From positions 1 to 37,345 of the forward strand of contig NZ_JAHFVG010000056.1 in NCBI RefSeq assembly GCF_023264675.1: a stretch of 37,345 nucleotides of DNA, read 5' to 3'. Positions 10,340-17,814 of the stretch are shown here, one piece after another (the first letter of the stretch is position 1; each line of letters opens with the position of its first letter). Both the position numbers and the translations under genes were made by a program. This stretch comes from Rhodococcus sp. (in: high G+C Gram-positive bacteria). GTDB lineage: Bacteria; Actinomycetota; Actinomycetes; Mycobacteriales; Mycobacteriaceae. The notes under the pieces were generated by a model, which was not told the DNA's origin, did no database searches, and worked only from the letters and a program-made list of their open reading frames with translations.

Positions 10340-10933
10340 CTAGACCGCAACCTCGAGAAACGTTGTCCCCAGGCGCGTGGGGCGAGCGGCCCCGGACGTC
10401 GAACTCGCCAGAAGCCCCTCCACCTCGTCGGGATCCGAGGCGGCAACGGTCAGCACGGCGACCGCGTCGTACTCGATGGACACCACCGCGATGCCGCGCG
10501 TGCGCAGCTCCGACTCGATGCGCCCCACTTCTCCGTGATCGAGTTCGACCCGGAGAAGTTCTCGCGGTTCCCGGCGCAGTAACCGCGCCGAGAGCAGCGC
10601 CTCAGAGACAGCGCCTGCGTACGCCCTGGCCAATCCCCCGGTGCCGAGCTTCGTCCCGCCGAAGTATCGGGTGACGACAGCGGCGACATTGGTCAGTTCG
10701 TGGCCCCGAAGTACTTCCAGCATCGGAGTTCCAGCGGTCCCGCTCGGTTCACCGTCGTCGCTCGCACGTTCGATCTCTCGACGATCTCCGACAACGAACG
10801 CCGAACAATGATGTCCGGCTCCGGGATTGGCCGACCGCGCGGCAGCGACGATCGTGCGGGCCTCGTTCTCGGAGGTTGCCCGCGCGATCGTCGCGAGGAA
10901 TCTGGATCTCTTGATCTCGATCTCGGCGTCCAC
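10340..10933 (-). CDS. IMPACT/YigZ family protein
   Basis: A 197-residue (minimum) protein of the UPF0029/YigZ family. The N-terminal domain carries EIEIKRSRF, HHCSAFVVGD, SDDGEPSGTAGTPML and RYFGGTKLGTGGLARAYAGAV, the family's conserved core. The C-terminal ferredoxin-like domain (residues 130-195) follows. The biochemical role is unsettled; eukaryotic IMPACT inhibits GCN2, and bacterial members are linked to RNA or ribosome-associated functions. GTG at 10933 has GAGG five bases upstream and is the first standard start, but it sits only about six residues before the conserved core. The in-frame residues upstream (ILTIEAR) look like family sequence, and an ATT at 10954 has AAGGGA six bases before it, so the true start may be non-canonical. 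Confidence 0.9.
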   Translation of the reverse strand: MDAEIEIKRSRFLATIARATSENEARTIVAAARSANPGAGHHCSAFVVGDRREIERASDDGEPSGTAGTPMLEVLRGHELTNVAAVVTRYFGGTKLGTGGLARAYAGAVSEALLSARLLRREPRELLRVELDHGEVGRIESELRTRGIAVVSIEYDAVAVLTVAASDPDEVEGLLASSTSGAARPTRLGTTFLEVAV

Positions 10934-10992
10934 TCGTGCCTCGATGGTGAGAATCGTCGATCCCTTCGGTCGTGCCGCCTGGCGTCGAAATG

Positions 10993-12807
10993 TTACGCAG
11001 CTACTCGATCGCGGTTGTGGGTGCCTGCCGCCTCGTCGGACGCCCGTACCAGTTCGGCGTACCGACCGGCCGAGTTCATCAAGTCCTCGTGGGTACCGGA
11101 TTCCAGCACTCGCCCGTGATCGATCACGGCGATTCGATCCGCACTGCGGACGGTCGAGAGTCGATGGGCGATGAGAATGGTGGTGCGTCCCTTCATCAAT
11201 TCGTCCAAGGCGATCTGAAGTGCGCGCTCGGTGGTGTTGTCGAGTGCGCTGGTCGCCTCGTCGAGAACGAGAATCGGCGGGTTCCGCAGGACCGTACGAG
11301 CGATCGCCAGGCGCTGCTTCTCGCCCCCGGAGAACCGGTATCCGCGTTCGCCGACCACTGTGTCGTAGCCGTCGTCCAGTCCGGCGATGAAGTCGTGGAT
11401 CTGCGCGATCGCTGCCGCCCGTTCGATCTCGTTGTCGGTGGCATCCGGTTTCGCGAACCGCAGATTCTCCCGAATCGTGGCGTGAAAGAGGTAGGTCTCC
11501 TGCGAGACCACCCCCACCAGGTCGGCGACCGTGTCGGTGGAGAGATCGCGAAGATCGATGCCGTCGACGGTGATTCGCCCGGTGCTCGGGTCGTGCAACC
11601 TCGCGGCAAGGTAGCCGAGGGTGGTCTTGCCCGATCCGGTCGAACCAACGAGCGCCAGTGTGGTGCCTGCTGGTACGTCCATGTCGATGTCACACAGAGT
11701 CGGCGCCGTTGCGTCCGTATAGGTGAATCCGACATGCTCGAACGACATGTCCCCTCGAACGTCGTTGCGGTCGAGCACCGTCGGGTGCAGTGGCTCGGCG
11801 ATATCGATCGGCAGGTCGAGATACTCGAAGACTCGACCGAAGAGAGCAAGAGAACTCTGGACCTCGACGCCGGTGTTGAGGAGCTGCATGGTCGGCCGAA
11901 ACAGTTGAGTTTGCAGCGTGGTGAACGCAACCAATGTGCCTACCGTGAGGGCACTTCCGTTACCGATCGTGATTCCGGCGAACCAGTAGACCAGAGCGGG
12001 CATGATGGCGAAGCTGATCTGCATGCTGGCCATTCGCCATTTCCCGGCCATCATCGCCTTCAACTCGACGTCGGCGACCTCGTCGGATCTCCGCGCGAAC
12101 TGGTCGGTGAGGACGCCGCCGGATCCCGTCGTCTTTCCGAGCAGAATTCCGCTGACGGACAACGATTCCTCGATCTGCACCGAGAGCTCACTCAGCAACC
12201 GCTGCCTCGTCGTCGATATCTTCCGGCGCTCGTTGCCGATTCGGCGAGCGATGCGCACGAACACCGGCAGGATGATCAGCGAGAAGAGAGCGAGCCGCCA
12301 GTCGAGCAGGAACAGCGCTACGACCGTGGCGGCCACGGTGGTGGCGTTCTGCGCGATGGAGGTCGCGGTGTTGGTGACGACGGACTGCATTCCGCCGATG
12401 TCGTTGGCGATCCTCGATTGGACTTCGCCGGTCCTGGTGCGTGCGAAGAAGCCAAGCGATTGCTTCTGCAGGTGGCCGTACACGGCAACACGCAGATCGT
12501 GCATGAGCTTCTGCCCGACGGAGTTGGACATCCAGGTTTGCACCACACCGAGTGTGTTGGTGACGACGGCGACGCCGATCATTCCCACGGCGATCAGCGA
12601 GACGAGGGTGACGTCGCGATCAGGAATGGCGTGATCGAGCAATTCGCGCAGAAGGAGAGGTGAGGCGAGCGCTACGACGGCGCTGACGACGATGATTGCG
12701 GTGACCGCCGCGATGCGTGCTCGGTACGGACGAAAGAGGGACAGGACGCGCCGGACCGGCGCGGGATCAGAGATGGGGGGTTTCGTGTGAATGTTTCGGC
12801 TTTCCAA
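10993..12807 (-). CDS. ABC exporter, fused permease-ATPase half-transporter
   Basis: A 604-residue type I (ABCB-like) exporter subunit that should work as a dimer in the cytoplasmic membrane. The first 320 residues hold six membrane segments. The ATPase domain has Walker A GSTGSGKTT near residue 387, Q-loop VVSQETYLFHATI, signature FSGGEKQRLAIARTVL, Walker B ILVLDEATSALD and H-loop IAHRLSTV. The start is TTG at 12807 with GGAGGT four bases upstream, an unusually strong site that compensates for the weak codon. It is divergent from a MarR repressor gene across a 71-base promoter region that holds a palindrome, so drug or metabolite efflux under MarR control is likely. The substrate is unknown. 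Confidence 0.92.
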   Translation of the reverse strand: MESRNIHTKPPISDPAPVRRVLSLFRPYRARIAAVTAIIVVSAVVALASPLLLRELLDHAIPDRDVTLVSLIAVGMIGVAVVTNTLGVVQTWMSNSVGQKLMHDLRVAVYGHLQKQSLGFFARTRTGEVQSRIANDIGGMQSVVTNTATSIAQNATTVAATVVALFLLDWRLALFSLIILPVFVRIARRIGNERRKISTTRQRLLSELSVQIEESLSVSGILLGKTTGSGGVLTDQFARRSDEVADVELKAMMAGKWRMASMQISFAIMPALVYWFAGITIGNGSALTVGTLVAFTTLQTQLFRPTMQLLNTGVEVQSSLALFGRVFEYLDLPIDIAEPLHPTVLDRNDVRGDMSFEHVGFTYTDATAPTLCDIDMDVPAGTTLALVGSTGSGKTTLGYLAARLHDPSTGRITVDGIDLRDLSTDTVADLVGVVSQETYLFHATIRENLRFAKPDATDNEIERAAAIAQIHDFIAGLDDGYDTVVGERGYRFSGGEKQRLAIARTVLRNPPILVLDEATSALDNTTERALQIALDELMKGRTTILIAHRLSTVRSADRIAVIDHGRVLESGTHEDLMNSAGRYAELVRASDEAAGTHNRDRVAA

Positions 12808-12828
12808 GTAGACCTCCGAGTTCGGTGA

Positions 12829-12857
12829 TTGACATATTGCAGAGGTTACCTCATTAA
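12829..12857 (+). promoter_or_regulatory. Divergent promoter with embedded palindromic operator (MarR/ABC exporter)
   Basis: A consensus -35 TTGACA (12829-12834) is followed after 17 bases by a weak -10 CATTAA (12852-12857), reading toward marR. The spacer contains the inverted repeat GAGGT-T-ACCTC (12842-12852). A MarR dimer bound there would occlude its own promoter and probably that of the exporter. This is read from sequence only. Confidence 0.5.
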
Positions 12858-12878
12858 GAGCTTGTAGACAAGGCCGGT

Positions 12879-13313
12879 ATGCTTCACCCCATGCACACGG
12901 GAGATACCCCGAATCTGGCCGATTCCTTCATGGCGGTGGCTCGGACGATTCGCCACACCCACATGAGCGCGCTCGAGCCGTTCGGCCTCAATCCTTCGCA
13001 GAGCCGCGCGCTGCACGTACTGGCTCGCGAGGGCGCGCCGATGCGGCTGCGCACGCTCGCCGACCGCCTCCGCATCGTCGCGCGCTCGGCTACCGACGTC
13101 GTCGACTCGCTCGAAGGCGCCGGGCTGGTCACGCGAGCGGACGATCCTGCCGACCGGCGGGCCGTACTGGTCTCGCTGACCGAGGAAGGCGCAACCCAGC
13201 TGCACGCGATCGACGACGCGAGAAGCAAGGTGGCGGTCGAACTGTTCGACACTCTCGAACCGAAGGAACGCGACGAACTGCAGCGGATTCTGAACAAGAT
13301 CACCGGAGCCTGA
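12879..13313 (+). CDS. MarR family transcriptional regulator
   Basis: A 144-residue winged-helix regulator. The DNA-binding part spans LNPSQSRALHVLAREG, RLRTLADRLRIVARSATDVVDSLEGAGLVTR and the wing ADDPADRRAVLVSLTEEG (residues 30-110), flanked by the dimerisation helices. ATG at 12879 has AAGG five bases upstream; ATG at 12891 is possible. It is divergent from an ABC exporter, the classic arrangement of a ligand-released MarR repressor with its efflux target. The last 20 bases of the gene, up to the codon before the stop, are duplicated in tandem, and the second copy supplies the present TGA stop. Confidence 0.92.
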   Translation: MLHPMHTGDTPNLADSFMAVARTIRHTHMSALEPFGLNPSQSRALHVLAREGAPMRLRTLADRLRIVARSATDVVDSLEGAGLVTRADDPADRRAVLVSLTEEGATQLHAIDDARSKVAVELFDTLEPKERDELQRILNKITGA

Positions 13314-13330
13314 ACAAGATCACCGGAGCC
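13291..13330 (+). repeat. 20-bp perfect tandem duplication across the marR stop codon
   Basis: TGAACAAGATCACCGGAGCC occurs at 13291-13310 and again, identically, at 13311-13330. The first copy encodes the last codons of marR and the second begins with its TGA stop. Because 20 is not a multiple of three, removing one copy would give an ending one residue longer (GCC TGG TGA). Confidence 0.95.
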
Positions 13331-13361
13331 TGGTGACCGAGCGCACACGGCCGGAGTCAGG

Positions 13362-15395
13362 TCAGTATCCGGCTTCCCGGTCGCGTCTCGCCAACTCGGC
13401 GAACATCGCGTTGTGCGCCGCGAGGTCCGCGTCGTGGTCGCGATCGGCCGCACGGTCGGTCCGTTGGGCATTCCGATCGTCGCTTCGGGACCACTGGATC
13501 AGCAGCGCAAGCATCACCAGCACGAGCGGAATCTCTCCGGTGGCCCAGGCGATACCGCCGCCGAGCCTCTGGTCGGCGAGTAGGTCGGAATTCCAGTCGA
13601 GCCCGAGTGTCCGGTAGTACCAGCCGCCCATCACCGTGTTCATGCTCATCAGTGCCACACCGAAGAAGGCGTGAAACGGCAGCGACCCGAACACCATGGC
13701 AAGTTTCGTCAGGGGCTCGATGTGACGCGGTGACGGATCGACACCGATGACAACCCAGTAGAACAAGTAGCCGCTGAGAATGAAGTGAGCATTCATCAGC
13801 AGGTGCGCCGAATGGTTGTCGAGAACTGCGCCGAAGATGCCGCCCAGATAGAGCGCATAGAAACCGCCGACGAACAGCACTGCGGCCACCACCGGGTTCG
13901 TCAAGAACTTCGACGCTCGGCTGTGCAACGCCAGCAACAGCCATTCGCGTGGCCCTGGTACTCCGTCCTTGCCCGCAGCGGGCAGCGCGCGCAGAGCCAA
14001 TGTCAAGGCGCCGCCGAGGGCCAGAAGAACCGGTACGAGCATCGACAGTGCCATGTGGGCGCCCATGTGCACGCTGAACGTTGCAGGCGAATACTTGCCG
14101 ACGCCCGAGGACGTGGCAATCAGCATGGTCGCGCACCCGAGCATGAAGGCGACGGTCCGCCCGACGGGCCAGGCATCACCGCGCCTCCGCAGACGCCGAA
14201 CGCCGAGCAGGTACACCACAGCGAGAACGATCGAAGCAGTTCCGAAAATCAGGTCGAATCGCCAGTCGAACGCAAGCCTCGCCACACTCGGCGGACCATC
14301 GAGGTTGTACCCGAGCGCGGCCTCCGACAAGGAAAGATCAGGGTTCACATCGGCGGGCGGCGGTGTGCGTCCGAGCCCGACCGCGAGACCGATGGTGGCA
14401 GCGAGAACCAGAACTTCTCCGCCGGCGAATCGAACCAGCGCACCGCGCGATTCCGGATCCGCCGCCAAGGCAGGCAGCGACCTGCGTCGCTGGATCCAAC
14501 CGAACACACCGAGCACGACAAGGCACGCGATCTTGCCGAGAATCAACCGACCGTAGAGAGTGGTGAACAGGTCGGAGACCGACACTCTCACCAGTGCGTT
14601 GATGACTCCGGACGCTGCCATCACGACGAAACAGACCGAGGCTATCGCCGAGAATCTCCGTGTCGCAACGTCGGTGTGAGCGCCTTTTCGGCGAGCATGA
14701 GCCAGCACCGCGAACAGACCACCGGCCCAGACCGTCGCACCGATGAGGTGCAGGATCAAACTGTTGGTCGCGACGTCGTGGGCCCCGCCCGAGGACGAGT
14801 GTCCGGTCAGTGCGATCGGCATCAACGTTCCGAGCGCGAACACGAGCAGCAGCGGCGTCCAGGTCCATTTGAGTACGGCCCGCGATGCGACCGCCAGCAC
14901 TACGGCGAGAATCGCCGTCCAGCGCCACGCACTGGCAATTTCCACCTGGTCGAGGGCGACCCACAGGTTGTTCGGCTGAATCGCGACGGTGAACGGCTGC
15001 CCGGAGGTGTCCGAGAGAGTCAGCGGCACGAGCACCAGAGCGCACGCGGCCCAGACGATGGCTGCGGCGGATCCCGTGCGCAGTGCCCGGTAGCCTCCCA
15101 CATCCAGTACTCCGCTCTTCTGTGGTGGCACGAGAAACGCCGCCAGGAGGAACGATCCGATGGCGATCGACGCCGCGATTTCACCGGCGGCACGAACGGC
15201 AGGCAGCCCATAGGTGGTCGCGAAACCAGGATCGGGGATTCCGAGCAGCACCAGGGCGTCGGAGGCGGACAAACTGATGACAAGGGCAGCGACGATCGCC
15301 GCGATGATGCCTGCGGTGACGAACACCGACGTCGACGCGACCGCCGCGGAGGTCTTCGGTGCGGGTTCGGTGGTGTCGACTTCGGGTGCTGCCAT
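13362..15395 (-). CDS. CopD-CtaG fusion: copper-resistance D domain plus cytochrome c oxidase assembly protein
   Basis: A 677-residue polytopic membrane protein. The N-terminal half (residues 20-330) contains about eight hydrophobic segments and a CopD-like region (HLIGATVWAGGLFAVLAHARR, FSAIASVCFVVMAASGVINALVR). The C-terminal half (residues 370-650) is a CtaG/caa3_CtaG domain with conserved His motifs HMGAHMALSMLVPVLLALG, HSAHLLMNAHFILSGYLFYW and LPFHAFFGVALM. Such fusions are standard in mycobacteria and rhodococci (Rv0102-like, from memory) and are thought to move copper across the membrane for cytochrome oxidase assembly. ATG at 15395 follows the XdhC gene by 71 bases on the same strand; a weak GGGCGC/GCGCCC hairpin (15422-15442) lies between. 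It converges with marR. Confidence 0.92.
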   Translation of the reverse strand: MAAPEVDTTEPAPKTSAAVASTSVFVTAGIIAAIVAALVISLSASDALVLLGIPDPGFATTYGLPAVRAAGEIAASIAIGSFLLAAFLVPPQKSGVLDVGGYRALRTGSAAAIVWAACALVLVPLTLSDTSGQPFTVAIQPNNLWVALDQVEIASAWRWTAILAVVLAVASRAVLKWTWTPLLLVFALGTLMPIALTGHSSSGGAHDVATNSLILHLIGATVWAGGLFAVLAHARRKGAHTDVATRRFSAIASVCFVVMAASGVINALVRVSVSDLFTTLYGRLILGKIACLVVLGVFGWIQRRRSLPALAADPESRGALVRFAGGEVLVLAATIGLAVGLGRTPPPADVNPDLSLSEAALGYNLDGPPSVARLAFDWRFDLIFGTASIVLAVVYLLGVRRLRRRGDAWPVGRTVAFMLGCATMLIATSSGVGKYSPATFSVHMGAHMALSMLVPVLLALGGALTLALRALPAAGKDGVPGPREWLLLALHSRASKFLTNPVVAAVLFVGGFYALYLGGIFGAVLDNHSAHLLMNAHFILSGYLFYWVVIGVDPSPRHIEPLTKLAMVFGSLPFHAFFGVALMSMNTVMGGWYYRTLGLDWNSDLLADQRLGGGIAWATGEIPLVLVMLALLIQWSRSDDRNAQRTDRAADRDHDADLAAHNAMFAELARRDREAGY

Positions 15396-15466
15396 ACCGA
15401 CCAGAGTAGGAGGTGTGCGCTGGGCGCCGATACTCAGCGCCCCGAACTCCTACACATCGTCGTAGA

Positions 15467-16606
15467 TCAGGAGGTGTTGCCCATCGCCGAATCGTGATGA
15501 ATCCGGCCCGCTCGATCCGTCAAAGGCTCACCGCTACCACCCCAGCGCCTCGCGACGATCTGAGCAGCGATGGAGACTGCGGTTTCCTGCGGCGTCCGAG
15601 CACCGAGGTCGAGACCGATGGGACTCGACAACCGAGCCAACTCGTCGTCCGTCAGTCCCGCTTCCTTCAACCGATCCGTTCGTTCGTCGTGGGTACGCCG
15701 CGATCCCATCGCCCCCACGAACGCGAACCTCTCATGGCGCAGCGCAACCGCGAGCAATGGCACATCGAACTTCGGGTCGTGAGTGAGAACGCAGATCACC
15801 GTACGACTGTCGAGCGCGCCCGCCTCGAGTTCGGCGGCGAGGTACCGATGAGGCCAGTCGACGACGACGTCGGCGGCCGCCGGGAACCGCGCCGCGGTCG
15901 CGAACACGGCTCGCGCATCGCAGACCGTCACCCGGTAGCCGAGAAACACTCCCTGTTCTGCCACCGCGGAAGCGAAGTCGATTGCACCGAAGACGAGCAT
16001 TCGCGGCCGCGGTGCATGACTGGCGACGAATACCTCCATCCCCTCGCCCAGACGTTCTCCGTCCGGGCCGTAGGTGAGCACAGCCGACTGCCCGGTCGCC
16101 AACAGTCCGCGAGCATCGTCGACGACGGCCGCGTCGCTGCGCGGCGACCCGAGTGATCCGGACGCGCCCGAGTGACCGAGCACGATGTGCAGGCCGACTC
16201 TGGATCGATCTGGGTGCGAGATGACGGTGGCGACCGAAACCGGTGTGTCCGACGCTATCGACTCCGCGAGCATCTCCAACTCGGGAAAAGTGGTTCGCGA
16301 AATCGGCTCCACGAACACGTCGAGTATTCCGCCGCACGTCAACCCCACCGCGAAGGCATCGTCGTCGGTGACGCCGTAGCGTTCGAGCACCGGCACGGTG
16401 GTAAGGAGCGTCGTGCTCGCCGCGTCGTACACCGACCCCTCGACGCAGCCTCCCGAGACCGAACCGCTGACGGAACCGTCCGGGGCCACCACCATCGACG
16501 CCCCGGCCGGACGAGGAGCGGAGCGGAAGGTGCGAACGACAGTTCCCAGCCCGGCGGTCTCCCCGCTACGCCAGATCGCCACCAACTGATCGAGAACGTC
16601 CCGCAT
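15467..16606 (-). CDS. XdhC/CoxI family molybdoenzyme accessory protein
   Basis: A 379-residue cytoplasmic protein with both XdhC domains: the N-terminal XdhC_CoxI domain (GTVVRTFRSAPRPAGASMVV and SGSVSGGCVEGSVYDAA, residues 22-64, with the conserved Cys) and a C-terminal Rossmann domain (RMLVFGAIDFASAVAEQGVFLGYRVTVCD, VGAMGSRRTHDERTDRLKEAGL, SPIGLDLGARTPQETAVSIAAQI). XdhC proteins bind molybdenum cofactor and insert its sulfurated form into xanthine dehydrogenase-type enzymes. ATG at 16606 has AGGAGG six bases upstream. No molybdoenzyme subunit lies in the window, so its client must be encoded elsewhere. tRNA-Arg lies upstream on the same strand. Confidence 0.92.
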   Translation of the reverse strand: MRDVLDQLVAIWRSGETAGLGTVVRTFRSAPRPAGASMVVAPDGSVSGSVSGGCVEGSVYDAASTTLLTTVPVLERYGVTDDDAFAVGLTCGGILDVFVEPISRTTFPELEMLAESIASDTPVSVATVISHPDRSRVGLHIVLGHSGASGSLGSPRSDAAVVDDARGLLATGQSAVLTYGPDGERLGEGMEVFVASHAPRPRMLVFGAIDFASAVAEQGVFLGYRVTVCDARAVFATAARFPAAADVVVDWPHRYLAAELEAGALDSRTVICVLTHDPKFDVPLLAVALRHERFAFVGAMGSRRTHDERTDRLKEAGLTDDELARLSSPIGLDLGARTPQETAVSIAAQIVARRWGGSGEPLTDRAGRIHHDSAMGNTS

Positions 16607-16697
16607 CGGTGGCCTCCTCGCGCTGATGAGTCGTCGAAGGCGAAGATAGTTGACTTCGCGGCCGTGCGTTGGATTACCGCTGTGCGGGACTGTGCGC

Positions 16698-16773
16698 TGG
16701 TGCCCCCGGCAGGATTCGAACCTGCGACCAAGGGATTAGAAGGCCCTTGCTCTATCCCCTGAGCTACGGAGGC
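16698..16773 (-). tRNA. tRNA-Arg (anticodon UCU)
   Basis: The minus strand folds as a 76-base cloverleaf including an encoded 3' CCA. The acceptor stem GCCTCCG/CGGGGGC has one G-U pair. The D arm is GCTC...GAGC and the T arm is GCAGG-TTCGAAT-CCTGC. The anticodon loop CTTCTAA gives UCU, which reads AGA and AGG. The anticodon stem AGGGC/TCCCT has four pairs and a C-U mismatch at 31-39. Confidence 0.95.
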
Positions 16774-17106
16774 GTGGCTCGAGCGAGGCGGGTGGCCGCG
16801 TCCGAGCACGGTGAATCAGTGTACCCGGTCGACCGACCGGTTCTCGAACGGCTGGGCGAAACCGTCGGACCGAGCATGGAAACGCTCCCCTCTCCAGGAC
16901 TCTCCGCACCCCAACGTCGACCTGAGTTGAATCTTGTTGCACAACAACACTTTCCAATTCTCAGTCGGAGTTAATGTCAACTGTCACAGCGTATCCGCCG
17001 GAAACTGTGCGCAGTCACAGTCGGTGACGGTTGTGCCCCGCCTCGGTTGTACTGCAAGCTGATTCGATATCGGTACATGATCGACAACCAGTCGGGGGGC
17101 TGCCAT
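16774..17106. other. Intergenic region upstream of the DUF218 gene
   Basis: These 333 bases lie between tRNA-Arg and a secreted-protein gene and hold no convincing gene. They contain a palindrome TTGTTG-CA-CAACAA at 16934-16947, a GTCACAGCG motif at 16983-16991, and further GTCAC/GTGAC elements near 17014-17028. The composition is more AT-rich from 16925 onward, as expected for a promoter. The tRNA-Arg promoter, on the minus strand, must lie in the first part. Confidence 0.5.
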
Positions 17107-17748
17107 ATGGCAGATCTAATTCGTAACACAATCAAGCGGGCACTCGTGACGTCGACGATCGCCCTCGGCGTGACCCTCGGTATGAGCGGCGCCACGGCCC
17201 ACGCGGATCTGACGCCGATCACCTTCGGTAACGGTCTCATGGCAACTCTGGGCGGTTGCCAGGTTCCGAACACGTTCGTCATCGATTGGTGCACTCGACA
17301 GGAAGTGCTGACCCAGCAAGCGCCACTCATGCTGGACCTCAATCCTGTCGGTACCACGATCATCGCGCTCGGTGCGGGCCTCTACGACGACGGCACCATG
17401 CGGCCGGTCCTGGAAGACCGATTGAACGCAACACTCGCCTTGGCTCGGCAGTACCCGTTGACCCAGATCATCACCAGCGGAGGTGTCCCCCGAGCGGGTG
17501 TCACCGAGGCGCGGGCGATGAAGGAGTGGCTGATCGCCAACGGAGTTGCGGACGGTCGAATCGTCGAAGAAGGATCGTCGACGTCCACCGTCGAAAACGC
17601 ACGAAACACTGCGGCGCTGCTCACCGAGCGTGGAGCCCAGGGCGCCGTCGTCGTCTCGAGCCCCAATCACGTCGAACGAGCGTTGACCGACTTCCGGACC
17701 GCCGTTTTCGGCAGAATTCCTGTCAGTGGAGTGATTTCCACCGGGTGA
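17107..17748 (+). CDS. Secreted DUF218 (YdcF/SanA/ElyC-like) protein
   Basis: A 213-residue exported protein. ATG at 17107 follows a GGGGGG ribosome site by seven bases and starts a clear signal peptide: NTIKRAL at the n-region, TSTIALGVTLGMSG as the h-region, and cleavage after AHA (residues 31-33). The mature part is a DUF218 domain: IIALGAGLYDDG, RPVLEDRLNATLALARQYP, IITSGG, EARAMKEWLIANGV, IVEEGSSTSTVENARNTAALL, VVVSSPNHVERAL. DUF218 proteins such as SanA and ElyC influence envelope integrity and peptidoglycan precursor metabolism, but the chemistry is not settled. A bidirectional hairpin follows the stop. It converges with a PucR-type regulator. Confidence 0.85.
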   Translation: MADLIRNTIKRALVTSTIALGVTLGMSGATAHADLTPITFGNGLMATLGGCQVPNTFVIDWCTRQEVLTQQAPLMLDLNPVGTTIIALGAGLYDDGTMRPVLEDRLNATLALARQYPLTQIITSGGVPRAGVTEARAMKEWLIANGVADGRIVEEGSSTSTVENARNTAALLTERGAQGAVVVSSPNHVERALTDFRTAVFGRIPVSGVISTG

Positions 17749-17772
17749 TCACAGTTGGACTGCACTACGGAC

Positions 17773-17810
17773 GCGGTGGGGCGCAGGCCCGTCGGGCTGC
17801 ACCCCACCGC
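17773..17810. terminator. Bidirectional hairpin terminator
   Basis: GCGGTGGGG (17773-17781) pairs with CCCCACCGC (17802-17810), and inner arms GCAGGCCC and GGGCTGC extend the stem with a bulge. It lies between two convergent stops (17748 and 17815) and could end both transcripts. Confidence 0.7.
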
Positions 17811-17814
17811 CAGC

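Noticed and set aside
10972..12663. Long plus-strand frame (563 codons) opposite the ABC exporter
   Set aside because: Shadow of the exporter gene; no domain.
13785..15497. Long plus-strand frame (570 codons) opposite the CopD-CtaG gene
   Set aside because: The translation is Arg/Gln/Glu-rich shadow sequence without domains, whereas the minus strand encodes a membrane protein with conserved His motifs.
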